A DNA stretch of 64,000 bases from Thalassomonas sp. RHCl1 (GCF_947387555.1 NZ_CANDNZ010000014.1:62001-126000); one strand, 5' to 3'. Shown: positions 8,011 through 17,865, counted from the first letter of the stretch. Numbers and translations: made by a program. Notes: generated from the letters alone by a model not told the origin.

Positions 8011-9852
8011 TTAAACTTTTTTCTGCGCTTCAACCCATTGCTCGACCTTGGCCTGTAAAATAGGCATAGGCAAAGCACCGTCAATTAAAATTTGGGTATG
8101 GAATTTACGGATATCAAACTTATCCCCTAAAGCCGCTTCCGCTTTCGTTCTCATATCACGAATAGCGCGCTGGCCAATTTTATAGGCCAGCGCCTGGCCT
8201 GGAATAGAAATATAACGCTCGACTTCAGATTCAACATCACTGGCCGCCATAGATGAATTAGCGGTCATAAAATCTATTGCCTGCTGACGGCTCCAGCCCT
8301 TGGCGTGCAAACCGGTATCAACAACTAAGCGCATCGCCCTGAGCTGTTCATCAGCCAGACGCCCGTACCACTGGTAGGGATCGGTAAACAAGCCCATTTC
8401 TTTACCCAGGCTTTCCGCATACAGGGCCCAACCTTCGGCAAATACGGTATAACCGCCAAATCTTCTAAATTTTGCCAGCCCTTCGACTTCCTGCTGGATC
8501 GCAATTTGGAAATGATGTCCCGGGGCAGCTTCATGGATGCTCAGGGTTTCCATAATAAATTTAGGCTGAGCTTTTAAATCATGGGTATTGATATAGAAAA
8601 TCCCCGGACGCGAACCGTCAGGTGCCGGACTCTGGTAACTGGCACCGGCTGAAGAAGCGGCGCGGAAGGCTTCCACCGGACGCACTTCATAATCGGCTTT
8701 CGGGAAAACTTCAAACAACTGGCCAACCCGGCTGTTGATGTCGGCTTTAACCGTTTCATAAGCATCTACCACTTCCTGCTCGGATGAAAAATAGAATTGC
8801 TCGTCTTCTTTAAGGAAAGTAAAGAACTCCGGCAAACTGCCTTTAAAGCCTACGGTTTCTTTTACTTTTTTCATTTCACCGAGAATACGCGCCACTTCCT
8901 GCTGACCGTACTCATGAATTTCATCTGCCGTTAACTCCAAGGTGGTATTTTCGGCAATTTGATGTTCATACCAGGCTTTGCCTTTAGGCAAGGCCGACAA
9001 GCCAACAGAATCCCGGCCATGCTGCTGGTATTCATCGGTAACAAATGCCAGGGTTTTCTTATAGCTGGGAATAATCACCTGCTCTATCACCTTGGAGTAG
9101 CTGGCAATAATTTTTGCTTTTTCCGATGCACTGATTTGCTCGTTTTGCTCAAGCATGGTTAGCGGGCCATAAAAAACACTGCTTTTAACATCATCCACCA
9201 CATGGGCTTGCAGCTGCGGGATCACTTTTTCAATAATGGCCTTAGGCAATACTACATTATTTTCAATGCCTTCACGCATGACTTCAATAGTGCTGTCCAT
9301 AAACAAGGCAAAACCTCTGGCCCGCTGCTCGAAGTTATAATAGTCTTTTGCGGTGTTAAACGGCTGGGCACTGGCTCCCGAGCCTAAGGTGGCAAAGAAG
9401 TTATGGATGCCGTACATCTGGTTAAAAGGCAGCATGTATTGACCAAAGCGGGTGCCGCGAATAGCCATTTTCCGGTCTTGCTTAAAAATTTTATAACTTA
9501 ATAAATCCTGTCCTTCGAGTTCACTCTCATCTATCTCTTTGATAGCTTTCAGGTATTTTTTCTCAAATGCCAGATCTTTTGCCCGGTTTTCTGCCGTGAG
9601 CGGCGCGGGAAATTTATCATTGTAGGCATTTTCACCGACAAAAGTGGCGTATATCGGATTAAGCGCCATCACCTCTTTAAAGTATTCTTCCAATAAGATA
9701 TTCAGACGCTGAGCTTCACTTTGTTTTACCTGACTCGCACCGGCCATAGCCGTGGCTGAAGCATGTTCGACATTCTTTGATGAAGAAATAGAGTTTGACT
9801 GGCACGCGCTGAGCAGTAAAACAACCGACGCCCCCAAGAGTTGTTTTTTCAT
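8011..9852 (-). CDS. DUF885 family lipoprotein, putative metal-dependent hydrolase
   Basis: 613 residues, the usual length for DUF885. An N-terminal lipoprotein signal is present (VVLLLSACQS, Cys17), so the protein should be anchored in the envelope, probably facing the periplasm. The family hallmark HEAAPGHHFQIA occurs near residue 443, with FAEGWALYAESLG about 25 residues later; these HExxxxHH and E-containing motifs resemble a gluzincin-type zinc site and suggest a peptidase. No substrate is established for this group that I can name with confidence. The gene is monocistronic: argR lies 190 bp upstream and a terminator directly downstream. Confidence 0.85.
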   Translation of the reverse strand: MKKQLLGASVVLLLSACQSNSISSSKNVEHASATAMAGASQVKQSEAQRLNILLEEYFKEVMALNPIYATFVGENAYNDKFPAPLTAENRAKDLAFEKKYLKAIKEIDESELEGQDLLSYKIFKQDRKMAIRGTRFGQYMLPFNQMYGIHNFFATLGSGASAQPFNTAKDYYNFEQRARGFALFMDSTIEVMREGIENNVVLPKAIIEKVIPQLQAHVVDDVKSSVFYGPLTMLEQNEQISASEKAKIIASYSKVIEQVIIPSYKKTLAFVTDEYQQHGRDSVGLSALPKGKAWYEHQIAENTTLELTADEIHEYGQQEVARILGEMKKVKETVGFKGSLPEFFTFLKEDEQFYFSSEQEVVDAYETVKADINSRVGQLFEVFPKADYEVRPVEAFRAASSAGASYQSPAPDGSRPGIFYINTHDLKAQPKFIMETLSIHEAAPGHHFQIAIQQEVEGLAKFRRFGGYTVFAEGWALYAESLGKEMGLFTDPYQWYGRLADEQLRAMRLVVDTGLHAKGWSRQQAIDFMTANSSMAASDVESEVERYISIPGQALAYKIGQRAIRDMRTKAEAALGDKFDIRKFHTQILIDGALPMPILQAKVEQWVEAQKKV

Positions 9853-10044
9853 GATTTGTTCCTAAAAAGTTATTTTTATGTTTATTTTATATTTATCAAT
9901 TAATATTTAAGCATGCCTGAGAAATAAGGCACAATCTAAAAGGTAAGAGAATATGACAAAAGTCTATTACCGCTCCCCTATATCTATAGCCTTATCAGCA
10001 AGTAAGCCAAAAAGATAAACGAGAACGGATTAAGGATAAAAAGT

Positions 10045-10524
10045 TTAGTTATTACCGACATCAAGTAATTTACGGATAGAGTCGGCAATTTCATCAATTT
10101 TAGTGACATCTGTGGGTGCAATAAAAATGGTATCATCGCCGGCCAAAGTCCCTAAAATACCGGCCGCCTCCCCCATACTGTCAAGCATACGGGCAATTAA
10201 AGGCGCGCCGCCGATACCGGTTTTTAAGATAATCTGCATATTGTTATGCTTAACCCCCAATACCACCGACTGGATGGCATGTTTAGATCTGGGGATCACT
10301 AATTCTTCCGGCAGGATATAAACGTTTCGATCCGAAGTATTGCGGGACTTTACCGCACCGAGTTTTGCCAGCAAACGGGAAATTTTCGCCTGTGACAGGT
10401 TTTCAAACCCCAGTTCCGCCAGCGCCTGCGCCAACTCCCCCTGAGAGCTATAACACTGATCCCTTAACAAGCGTTTAAAGGCAAGAATTAATTTAGAGTC
10501 ATTTTTATTCGTTTTCAGGGTCAT
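10045..10524 (-). CDS. argR: Arginine repressor
   Basis: 159 residues, the normal ArgR length. The N-terminal winged helix covers residues 10-75 (SQGELAQALAELGFENLSQ, AKISRLLAKLGAVKSRN). The C-terminal oligomerisation and arginine-binding domain has LGTLAGDDTIFIAPTD with the paired aspartates that contact arginine. ArgR hexamers repress arginine biosynthesis genes when arginine is plentiful. In many gammaproteobacteria argR is divergent from mdh; here mdh is absent from the neighbourhood and the 335 bp upstream hold no gene of normal size. No clear ARG box pair was found by eye. Confidence 0.93.
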   Translation of the reverse strand: MTLKTNKNDSKLILAFKRLLRDQCYSSQGELAQALAELGFENLSQAKISRLLAKLGAVKSRNTSDRNVYILPEELVIPRSKHAIQSVVLGVKHNNMQIILKTGIGGAPLIARMLDSMGEAAGILGTLAGDDTIFIAPTDVTKIDEIADSIRKLLDVGNN

Positions 10525-10859
10525 ACTTCTACTCGGTTTGGTTCAGGATGAAATGCGGCAAATATCCCTTTTCATATTAGTTCAGTTATTACTGAGCCAG
10601 CGAGTTTAACAATAGACCCGTTAGTTACGCAATGGTAGTTATCGGCTGATTTCGCCTCTTTAAATGTGCTTATGGTATTTGCCTGAAAAAGCACAAGAAA
10701 AAAGGATGAAAAACATCAGAGTTACCGCTTAAAAATCAGCATGCAAAACGCCCTGCAAGCGTTGATTTATCTGGCTTTATGCACTTTACTCAAAGAGGGA
10801 TTATTAACCCGTTTATCAGCAAAAAAGGAGGTATTTATTAACAGATAAAAAATAGACTT
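10525..10859. other. Intergenic region upstream of argR
   Basis: 335 bp. A 35-codon plus-strand frame at 10741-10848 (begins MQNALQALIYLALCTLL) has no ribosome binding site and I do not call it a gene. The argR promoter must be here. Confidence 0.35.
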
Positions 10860-11171
10860 TTAGCTGCTTTGAGTTGTGCTTTCTCCGGAATCAACCTTTT
10901 TTCTGTCGATATGCCCCAAATGCCTGTCAGGCGCAATCACATCCCGAACGGCTTGTTTCAGCTCGGTAATCTCGGGAAAACGCCCGGCTTCTTTCCGTGA
11001 CCAGACCCGCTGACCGTTGGCGATAACTTCAAAAATACCGCCGGTGCCGGGCTGTAGCGACAGTTCGCTGATTTCCTGATCAAATGTCGTCAGCAACTCC
11101 TGGGCCATCCAGGAGGAGCGCATCAGCCAGCGGCACTGGGAACAGTACTTAATTTCTACTTTGTTACTCAT
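10860..11171 (-). CDS. SelT/SelW/SelH family (Rdx) protein, cysteine form
   Basis: 103 residues from ATG 11171; a GTG at 11189 would add six residues but the protein family normally begins close to the redox motif. The thioredoxin-like Rdx signature is KYCSQCRWLMRSSWMAQELL: CxxC where animal homologues have CxxU. The central GTGGIFEVIANGQRVWSRKE matches the conserved second half of the fold. These small proteins are thought to be thiol oxidoreductases; partner unknown. The neighbour upstream (11248) is an RibD-type reductase on the same strand, 76 bp away, possibly cotranscribed. Confidence 0.85.
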   Translation of the reverse strand: MSNKVEIKYCSQCRWLMRSSWMAQELLTTFDQEISELSLQPGTGGIFEVIANGQRVWSRKEAGRFPEITELKQAVRDVIAPDRHLGHIDRKKVDSGESTTQSS

Positions 11172-11247
11172 AATATTTCGTTTACTCACATACAGATACA
11201 GCTAACGCCGGTGTAGTTCAGGTATTGAAGCATAATCGATACGCCTG

Positions 11248-11844
11248 TTATACGCTATCCCCTGTAGCAGACTGATAAAAGTGCATAAAGGCTCCCGACG
11301 GGCAAGTTTCAAATTTGGTAAGCTGAAATTTGGCGGGCACAGTACCACCGGCAAACAGGCGTTTACCGGAACCAACCACCACGGGAAAGGTCCACAACCG
11401 GAATTCATCGATTAACTCATTGGCAAGCAAGGTCTGGATCAGCTGCCAGCTGCCGTGAACTTGCAATAGCGGCCCGTCCTGTTTTTTCAGGCGGGACAAC
11501 TCCCCGACAATATCTCCCGTGATTTTTTCCGAGTTTTGCCATTGAAGACTATCCGGGGAGGATGTCACGACATACTTTCGCGCCTTGTTAAGCCTGGCGG
11601 CAACGGGATTATCCTCGCCTGAACCGGCAAAGCTGGCAGCAAAAAGTTCGTAGGTGGTGCGGCCAAGCAAAAGATCATAAGGCTCGGCCATAGCCTCACG
11701 GCCAACCTGCGCCATAACTTCGTCCCAGCACTCTCTCGCCCAGCCGCCCCGGTTAAAGCCTCCGGAGAAGTCTTCTTCAGGCACACTCGGCGCCTGCATA
11801 ACTCCGTCCAGCGTTTGAAAAGTCAATATTGCCAGTTTTCTCAT
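11248..11844 (-). CDS. Dihydrofolate reductase-like (RibD C-terminal domain) protein
   Basis: 198 residues from ATG 11844. An in-frame ATG five codons earlier (11859) is unlikely because GGAGGGG, the ribosome binding site, lies between the two ATGs. The RibD_C/DHFR fold is seen in RKLAILTFQTLDGVMQAP at the N-terminus, LLLGRTTYELFA in the middle, GDIVGELSRLKKQDGPLLQ and VHGSWQLIQTLLANELIDEF, then PVVVGSGKRLF. These proteins probably bind NADPH; the substrate is unknown, and they are common as stand-alone genes. The C-terminal tail is ordinary for the group. Confidence 0.85.
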   Translation of the reverse strand: MRKLAILTFQTLDGVMQAPSVPEEDFSGGFNRGGWARECWDEVMAQVGREAMAEPYDLLLGRTTYELFAASFAGSGEDNPVAARLNKARKYVVTSSPDSLQWQNSEKITGDIVGELSRLKKQDGPLLQVHGSWQLIQTLLANELIDEFRLWTFPVVVGSGKRLFAGGTVPAKFQLTKFETCPSGAFMHFYQSATGDSV

Positions 11845-12056
11845 CTTATTCCCCTCCATGCGCTTCCTGCCGGCTGATGTGTGGGTTACAAAACGCGTTT
11901 TAACCTTAAGCCGGTTACTTTAAATCCTGTTTTCTCATAGGTAGATTATCCATTATGATAAACCATCATCTAAAAAATTCGCCACACCGAATGCCGTTTG
12001 CCGGCTAAAAGACCCGAAGCTGAGACAACCCCGGGCCTGTCCATCAAATTATCCTC

Positions 12057-13826
12057 TTAACGTATATAGACAAAACCTAAAGCCAGGCTGTCTATTGTCA
12101 GTGAGTAAATAACCAATGAGCCGTCCTGAATTGAATATTCGTCGTCAGACAACACCCTGCCGTTGATAAATATCAGTGCCTTTGATGACGCCGAAATTTC
12201 ATCACTGGTTAGTACCACTGAACTTGTCTGGGTTTCCCCCTCAGCCATCAGGATTGCCGGATCATAGACAGCATCGTCCAGCCGGTCTAATGATAAAGTC
12301 AGCGGCAGCCAGGATTGCAGTTGCGCCTGATCCAAATCTATTTCAATCGCCTGTGTTCGGGAGGCCCTGATTTGCAGGGCATTCATGGCCTTATCCCTTT
12401 TGATGCGAACCGCAGCCGGCGTATCCTGCCAGGACACGGCAGAAGTAAGCTTCAGCCAATAGCTGCTGTTATGGCTATTGGTATAGGTTTTATAAAACAC
12501 GGTTTCAGGCGAAGGATTACGGACATGCTGATCAAAAAAGTCAAAAATCCCCTGTACCTTAGTGGCATCTTCCGGCTTGGCTGTCCCCAGGCTGCCGTTG
12601 TCATAACTGCCACCGCTAATGAGGGTTTCATCTTGGGCATGACTGACACCGGCAGCAAAATGGTAGCCCCATGAGTAACCGTCCGGGTGATATTCAGACA
12701 GCTCCTGTAACGTCGGAGTATGACCGAAACAAAGCCCCAAGCTTTCATCCCCTGAGCAGGCATTCCAGCTATTGTCCGTTGTCATATGCCAGCCGTTTAA
12801 CAGTGCATTCGGCGCACCCTGAATATTTAAAGCGATAGGATCCACCATGCCATGGCCCACAAATACCGGAAGGTTATAAGCATTTTCAATCAGGAAACGG
12901 CCGCTGGTGATCCGGTACATGGTATCCACCACATCACTGTCGCCGGGCTCTCCTCCGGTAATCCCCTGCTTGCAGGCTGCGGGTTCAGGACGGGTGGCAA
13001 AGTTATCGAACATGTCGACAGGGGCGGCCATAGGGGCAATGGCAGCAAACAGACCGGGGTTTTTCAGCCCTATGCTGTAGGTTCCCCGCCCGCCCATAGA
13101 GAAGCCGGCCAGGTAAATGCGCTCACTGTCAATATTGTAATTTTCCTTAGCCCAGGCAATGGCATCTAAAATATCCTGTTCGCCGGGACCAACATTGGGG
13201 TCATCACTATCCACATAGGCAAACGACGGCGCGCCGGGGAAGCACCCCAGTTGGCCTAAGCCCCAGTCACGGCCATCGGGAGAAATGCCGATCCAGCCCC
13301 TGCTACCGAGCTCATTTGTCATGGCAGAGTCAATTTCACCGAAACCGCCCCCGCCATGCAGATGCACCACCAGGGGAATAGCTTCCTGAGTCGAGCTGGC
13401 GTCTTGTGGTGTGAATAACACGGCGGACAACTCTGTTTCATCAACCGATGAGTGATAAGTGATGTTGGAGATACGTTCATCAATTTCCGCCTCCACCACT
13501 TCGATAGAAATATCGCTTGAAACTTCACCCGAATCACTTTTCGCCGTTACCGTAAAGGTATGCTCTCCCAGTGCCAAAACGCTGGTTTCAACGACGGTAT
13601 TCCAACCGCCTGAGGCTAAATTAGCCTCCACACTTTCACCATTATCAATGGAAAATGAAATACTGGTTGCATTCGAATAACTTCCCACCACAGTGATGGT
13701 TCCGCTTTCTACCTGTTCGCCGTCTTCGGGAGATACGAAGGAAACGACAGGCACAGCTGCAAATGCAGACGCAAAGTTAGTTGCAAAAAATACAGGCAAG
13801 ACAATAAACTGCTTTAGATTTAACAT
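12057..13826 (-). CDS. Secreted esterase/depolymerase with N-terminal Ig-like domain
   Basis: 589 residues. A signal peptide ends near residue 23. An Ig-like domain (residues ~25-112, VSFVSPEDGEQVESGTITVV) is followed by an alpha/beta hydrolase (residues ~120-420): oxyanion region PLVVHLHGGGGFGE and nucleophile motif GFSMGG with Ser243. A catalytic His is likely in AAGVSHAQDE and an Asp in the loop with GHGMVDPIAL. The ~150-residue C-terminal part is beta-rich and unfamiliar. This layout fits extracellular polyester or feruloyl esterases (LpqC / PHB-depolymerase-like); the exact substrate is not visible. It is a single gene, with 580 bp of gene-free sequence upstream. Confidence 0.82.
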   Translation of the reverse strand: MLNLKQFIVLPVFFATNFASAFAAVPVVSFVSPEDGEQVESGTITVVGSYSNATSISFSIDNGESVEANLASGGWNTVVETSVLALGEHTFTVTAKSDSGEVSSDISIEVVEAEIDERISNITYHSSVDETELSAVLFTPQDASSTQEAIPLVVHLHGGGGFGEIDSAMTNELGSRGWIGISPDGRDWGLGQLGCFPGAPSFAYVDSDDPNVGPGEQDILDAIAWAKENYNIDSERIYLAGFSMGGRGTYSIGLKNPGLFAAIAPMAAPVDMFDNFATRPEPAACKQGITGGEPGDSDVVDTMYRITSGRFLIENAYNLPVFVGHGMVDPIALNIQGAPNALLNGWHMTTDNSWNACSGDESLGLCFGHTPTLQELSEYHPDGYSWGYHFAAGVSHAQDETLISGGSYDNGSLGTAKPEDATKVQGIFDFFDQHVRNPSPETVFYKTYTNSHNSSYWLKLTSAVSWQDTPAAVRIKRDKAMNALQIRASRTQAIEIDLDQAQLQSWLPLTLSLDRLDDAVYDPAILMAEGETQTSSVVLTSDEISASSKALIFINGRVLSDDEYSIQDGSLVIYSLTIDSLALGFVYIR

Positions 13827-14408
13827 TCTGATCCCTAATTAAGATTAAACCTGAAACTTCCCAAGGCTTTGCTGTCAGCAAATCCTGCTTCAGGTGTTTG
13901 AAAAGCGCCCGGCATTAACATCCGCTATTAATATATTGGCGGCGTTATATGCCAAGCCATTCCTAAGCCCCTGCTGAACTGGGGTTGGTGAAAACAAATT
14001 ATCTGTTGAACGCTAATGATTCCCGTATTAGATAAACATCAAGGCTAACAGGCCTTAGCAGGGAGCAATTTCAGCAAGCCTCTCTGCTATGAGAGGGCAG
14101 AGCAACTCTGCCAAACCACAGATGTTTTGCGCCTGTTCAATCTTCGTATTCTTCCCGGAATACGTAATTTATTAACATGGGCAGAGTAAATAAAATCAAT
14201 AGGTTGCGGAACACCAAAAAATGAAACACCCTGGTGCATACGAGTGACATAAGCAGTCATAAAAACTTATTGGCTGGTGTACTTTATCTTCGGGGGAGAG
14301 GGGAAAAGTGCTACAGGTATATTCAGCAATAAAACGAAAAAGCGCTGTATATATGAAATGCCGGTCAGCAAGGGATGACCGGCATCAATGTCTTAAAAAA
14401 TATAGCTG
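13827..14408. other. Gene-free region with clustered hairpins
   Basis: 582 bp. A cluster at 14041-14112 contains three adjacent inverted repeats: AAGGC/GCCTT (14041-14056), CCTCTC/GAGAGG (14079-14096) and GGCAGAG/CTCTGCC (14096-14112). No ORF of note. The esterase promoter should be at the left end. Confidence 0.5.
14358..14385 (-). terminator. Stem-loop downstream of the FabD-like gene
   Basis: ATGCCGGTCA / TGACCGGCAT, perfect 10-bp arms with an 8-nt loop, 23 bp beyond the stop of the gene at 14409. The T-run on the minus strand is weak, so it may act as an mRNA 3' stabiliser as well. Confidence 0.6.
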
Positions 14409-15488
14409 CTAGCTGCCGCTTGAATCACCGGCGATCACTAGCTTGCGCTGGTCTTCCAGCCCCATGGCAAGGATAAAAGGCTCTTCTTTCTGCTGGCTGA
14501 TAAAGTCTGCCTTAGTCTGCATACCCAGCCATTGATGGCGGATCAGGCACTGTGCCACAGCACCGCCCAAAGTTGCTCCTGGCCCTAAAACAATCAGCTT
14601 ATCCGGAGCATATTCTTTAATCGCCACTTCAATCGCCTTGCTGAAGTTATAAGGCGCGACGACCTGAGTACCTAAGGTGTAGTCATAAAGGGCATCGAGA
14701 TCCGCGCCATAAGGCTGCCATATCTGCCCTTCACCGTCGATCATCGGCACTTGCGGCTTATCAAACAGGGATTTTGCCAGCATAGCCTTGGCTTTTTCCG
14801 AGGTGCCCTGCAATAACGGGGTATGGAAAGCAGCATGATTAAACAGATTCATCGGGTATCTGTCCTGTACCACAGGCAGCTTCTGCTCCAAGGCCGCCAG
14901 GCCTTCTTTATTGCCGCCAAAAACCAGGTAACCGCCAAGTTCAATCGAGATATGCACTTCGGCGTCCGGCAATTGATTGACCTCATCCAGCCATGCCAGC
15001 ACCTGCTTTCTGATATCATCCTGCTGCTGCCAGTCGTCGTTGATCACCGGATAGATCATCTGGCCGCCGATCACGCCGTCGGTCATCATAGAGCCCATGG
15101 TATTGATCAGTTCAATCGCCGCTGCCGGTTTAAGCGCTCCGGCAACCGCCAGGGCAATGTACCAGCCCATAGAGTTTCCGGTGACGGCAACGATATCGTA
15201 TTCATCACGGTCTATGCTTTGATAGTCGGCGGCGGCACAGGCATAAATCAGTGCAGAGGCATTTTCACCCGCGGTGTGCAGGCGCATGCTGTATTTGTCC
15301 ATGCCGTCGAGTTCGCTGATGGCTTTTTGCCCCTGCCCCGTCCGGTAGTTGTCTATCACTTCCACCAGCTCGGTTTTATCGCTATGCAAACGCTTCAGGT
15401 AACCCAGTTCTTCTTTGTTGTAGGTACCGCGTCCGGGGCAGATCACCACGGCACGTTTTTTGTTCTTGTTTATATCCGTTGAGCTCAT
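14409..15488 (-). CDS. FabD-like acyltransferase (malonyltransferase fold) in a catabolic operon
   Basis: 359 residues. The acyltransferase nucleophile motif is GNSMGWY (Ser106; FabD has GHSLGEY), and the catalytic His is in AAFHTPLLQ (His222). The conserved Arg that binds the malonyl carboxylate in FabD (the LRGxLMQ region) is replaced: here the segment reads ELINTMGSMM, with Met131 in its place. An uncharged acyl group, or a hydrolase/proofreading role, is therefore more likely than malonyl transfer (inference). The gene follows the fused 2-oxoacid dehydrogenase gene after 13 bp and is last in a three-gene operon with the acyl-CoA dehydrogenase. No acyl carrier protein is nearby. Confidence 0.78.
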   Translation of the reverse strand: MSSTDINKNKKRAVVICPGRGTYNKEELGYLKRLHSDKTELVEVIDNYRTGQGQKAISELDGMDKYSMRLHTAGENASALIYACAAADYQSIDRDEYDIVAVTGNSMGWYIALAVAGALKPAAAIELINTMGSMMTDGVIGGQMIYPVINDDWQQQDDIRKQVLAWLDEVNQLPDAEVHISIELGGYLVFGGNKEGLAALEQKLPVVQDRYPMNLFNHAAFHTPLLQGTSEKAKAMLAKSLFDKPQVPMIDGEGQIWQPYGADLDALYDYTLGTQVVAPYNFSKAIEVAIKEYAPDKLIVLGPGATLGGAVAQCLIRHQWLGMQTKADFISQQKEEPFILAMGLEDQRKLVIAGDSSGS

Positions 15489-15501
15489 ATCACACTTCCG
15501 C

Positions 15502-17778
15502 TTAAACTTTTTCTATGTTGTCATGATGTAAAACAACCACGGGATCTATGGTGATACCCGAGAGCATTTCTTTTGCCGTTTCAACAATTTCATTGTTTGA
15601 CGGCAATACCTGGTAGGCGGCGGCCCCCAGGGGAATAAAACAGTCTTCGGCGGTAATGCGGCGCACACGTTTTTGCGGTTTTCCGGCCGACTGCGCTTCC
15701 TGGATCAAGGTCATCAGCGCCTCGCTGACAGAGCCGGTTTTACGGCATTCATCAACAATCAGGACATTGTCAAAGCCGCGCACCTGTTTCACTATGCCTT
15801 TTTCATCCAGCGGCGCCAGCCAGCGCAAATCGATCACGGTACAGTTAATGCCCTGCTCCGCCAGGATTTTCTCAGCCTGACGCGACAGGTAATAACCGTT
15901 ACCGTAACTGATGATGCACAGGTCTTTGCCTTCGCCATAAACGCTGATTTTCTGGTTGATGTCGTCACCCGAGGTTAATTTCGCCTGCTCCGGGCTGACA
16001 TATTCCGAGGTCCATAAACCGTCCCCTTCTTCATGCAAATCTTTGGTCATATAAAGGGCAATAGGTTCGAGGAACACCACCAGACGCTGCTGCTCCTGCG
16101 CCAGACGAACACAAGAACGCATCATTTCAACCGCATCTGCCCCGTTTGACGGACAAGCCAAGATCAGTCCCGGGATATCCCGGAACACGGCAAAAGAATT
16201 GTCATTATGGAAATGGCCGCCGAAACCTTTCTGGTATGCCAGCCCGGCAATACGGATCACCATACCATTGCTGTACTGGCCGTTGGAGAAAAACGGTAAG
16301 GTTGCCGCTTCGCCGCGGATCTGATCTTCGGCATTATGCACATAAGCCAGGAACTGAATTTCCGGGATAGGCAAGAAACCGTTATGAGCCAGGCCGATGG
16401 CCGTGCCTAAGATAGACTGCTCATCCAGCAGGGTGTTGAGCACCCGGTTCTGACCAAACCTTTCACACAGCTTGCTGGTGACATTATAAACACCGCCTTT
16501 TTTGCCGATATCTTCACCGCACATGACGATATTTTCATGCTCGGCCATCAGATCCATCAGGGCCCAGTTAATCAGCTTGGCCAAATGCTGCTTCTTGCTC
16601 AGGTTATGTTTTTCATGCCTGAATAACTGCTCCCTTTGTGCCTGGCTGACATTTGCGGTTGTCATTTCCCGGCTTGGCGGAATAATGCTGGCCATCACCT
16701 CTTCCGGCGACGCTAACCTGTCTTTGGTTGCCACGATATCGGCGATAGCGGCAATACGTTGTTCCACCGACTGATAGAGGGCAATAATCTGCTCTGCATC
16801 AAGGATATTGTTGTCCAGTAAGATACGGGCGCTGTGCAGCAAGGGATCTTGTTGTTCGTTGGCTTCAATTTCCGCCACCGGGCGGTAAACAAATTCTGCA
16901 TCAGAGCCGGCATGTCCGAGCAAACGGATGGTTTTAACATGCAAAAAGACCGGCTTGCGGTATTTACGCGCCAACAACTCGGCTTTTTTCGCGGTATGAT
17001 AGGTATCGAGCAGGTTTAAACCGTCGCAATACAAATAAGTTAACCCGGCGCGGTTGCTGAAATTGGCCTTGACCCAGCCGTCCGGGGTCGAGGTGGAAAT
17101 ACCTATGCCGTTGTCTTCACAAACATAAACAATCGGCATGGGAATCGACTGATAAGCCGCCCAACCGGTACTGTTAATTGCCCCCTGCGCGGTGGAATGG
17201 TTAGATGAGGCGTCGCCAAAGTTACAAATCACCACACCATCCTCGGGCATTTCCCCCGCTAACTTCATTCTTTTTGCCAGGTCGATACTGAAGGCCGCTC
17301 CCATCGCCTTAGGCAAATGCGAGGCAATAGTACTGGTTTGCGGCGGAATACTCAGGGTTTTACTGCCCAGCACCTTATGGCGGCCGCCGGAAATAGGGTC
17401 GTCTTTTGAAGCGGCAAACGAAAGCAACATATCATACAACGGCGTCTGGCCTTTCACCTGCTTGGAGCGCTGAATAACAAAAGCGCCGCTGCGGTAATGC
17501 AAAAACGCCATATCATCGGAGCGAAATGCCTTGGCATAAGCGGCATTGCCCTCATGACCGGCGCTGCCTATGGTATAAAAACTTTGCCCTTGCTTTTGCA
17601 TGATGCGGGACTGCAGATCCAAATGCCGGCTCATCACCTGGCTTTCAAATAAATCAATCACCTCTTCATGGCTTAAGCCAACAGCTTCCGGGGTCAGTGT
17701 GCTGCTTGACTCGGGCAGTTTGCCCTCGCGGACATATTTAACAAAATTCTCTTTTACCAGCAGGTTGCGGTCTAACAT
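15502..17778 (-). CDS. Fused alpha-beta E1 component of a 2-oxoacid dehydrogenase
   Basis: 758 residues, with E1-alpha and E1-beta in one chain. The alpha half (residues ~30-340) carries the thiamine diphosphate motif GDASSNHSTAQGAINST ending in EDNGIG, preceded by GRHKVLGSKTLSIPPQTST. The beta half (from ~385) has MCGEDIGKKGGVYNVTSKL, LDEQSILGTAIGLAHNG and IRIAGLAYQKGFGGHFHNDN, and the C-terminal transketolase-type domain with CIISYGNGYYLS. It would decarboxylate a 2-oxoacid and pass the acyl group to an E2 lipoyl protein; no E2 or E3 gene is in the window. Neighbours are a glutaryl-CoA-dehydrogenase-like gene upstream (87 bp) and a FabD-like gene downstream. 2-oxoadipate is a plausible substrate; a branched-chain substrate is the alternative. 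Confidence 0.85.
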   Translation of the reverse strand: MLDRNLLVKENFVKYVREGKLPESSSTLTPEAVGLSHEEVIDLFESQVMSRHLDLQSRIMQKQGQSFYTIGSAGHEGNAAYAKAFRSDDMAFLHYRSGAFVIQRSKQVKGQTPLYDMLLSFAASKDDPISGGRHKVLGSKTLSIPPQTSTIASHLPKAMGAAFSIDLAKRMKLAGEMPEDGVVICNFGDASSNHSTAQGAINSTGWAAYQSIPMPIVYVCEDNGIGISTSTPDGWVKANFSNRAGLTYLYCDGLNLLDTYHTAKKAELLARKYRKPVFLHVKTIRLLGHAGSDAEFVYRPVAEIEANEQQDPLLHSARILLDNNILDAEQIIALYQSVEQRIAAIADIVATKDRLASPEEVMASIIPPSREMTTANVSQAQREQLFRHEKHNLSKKQHLAKLINWALMDLMAEHENIVMCGEDIGKKGGVYNVTSKLCERFGQNRVLNTLLDEQSILGTAIGLAHNGFLPIPEIQFLAYVHNAEDQIRGEAATLPFFSNGQYSNGMVIRIAGLAYQKGFGGHFHNDNSFAVFRDIPGLILACPSNGADAVEMMRSCVRLAQEQQRLVVFLEPIALYMTKDLHEEGDGLWTSEYVSPEQAKLTSGDDINQKISVYGEGKDLCIISYGNGYYLSRQAEKILAEQGINCTVIDLRWLAPLDEKGIVKQVRGFDNVLIVDECRKTGSVSEALMTLIQEAQSAGKPQKRVRRITAEDCFIPLGAAAYQVLPSNNEIVETAKEMLSGITIDPVVVLHHDNIEKV

Positions 17779-17865
17779 TTGTGCTCCAAATAATCAGTAA
17801 GGTTCCGGCATCTAGATTTGTGACAGGCCGGGAAGCAGGCAGCTTCCCGGCGAAGGTGATAAGGC

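Noticed and set aside
10741-10848. 35-codon plus-strand frame with a Leu-rich start, near argR
   Set aside because: No RBS and no supporting context.
14823-15482. 219-residue plus-strand frame
   Set aside because: Antisense to the FabD-like gene, which has clear motifs; the shadow has none.
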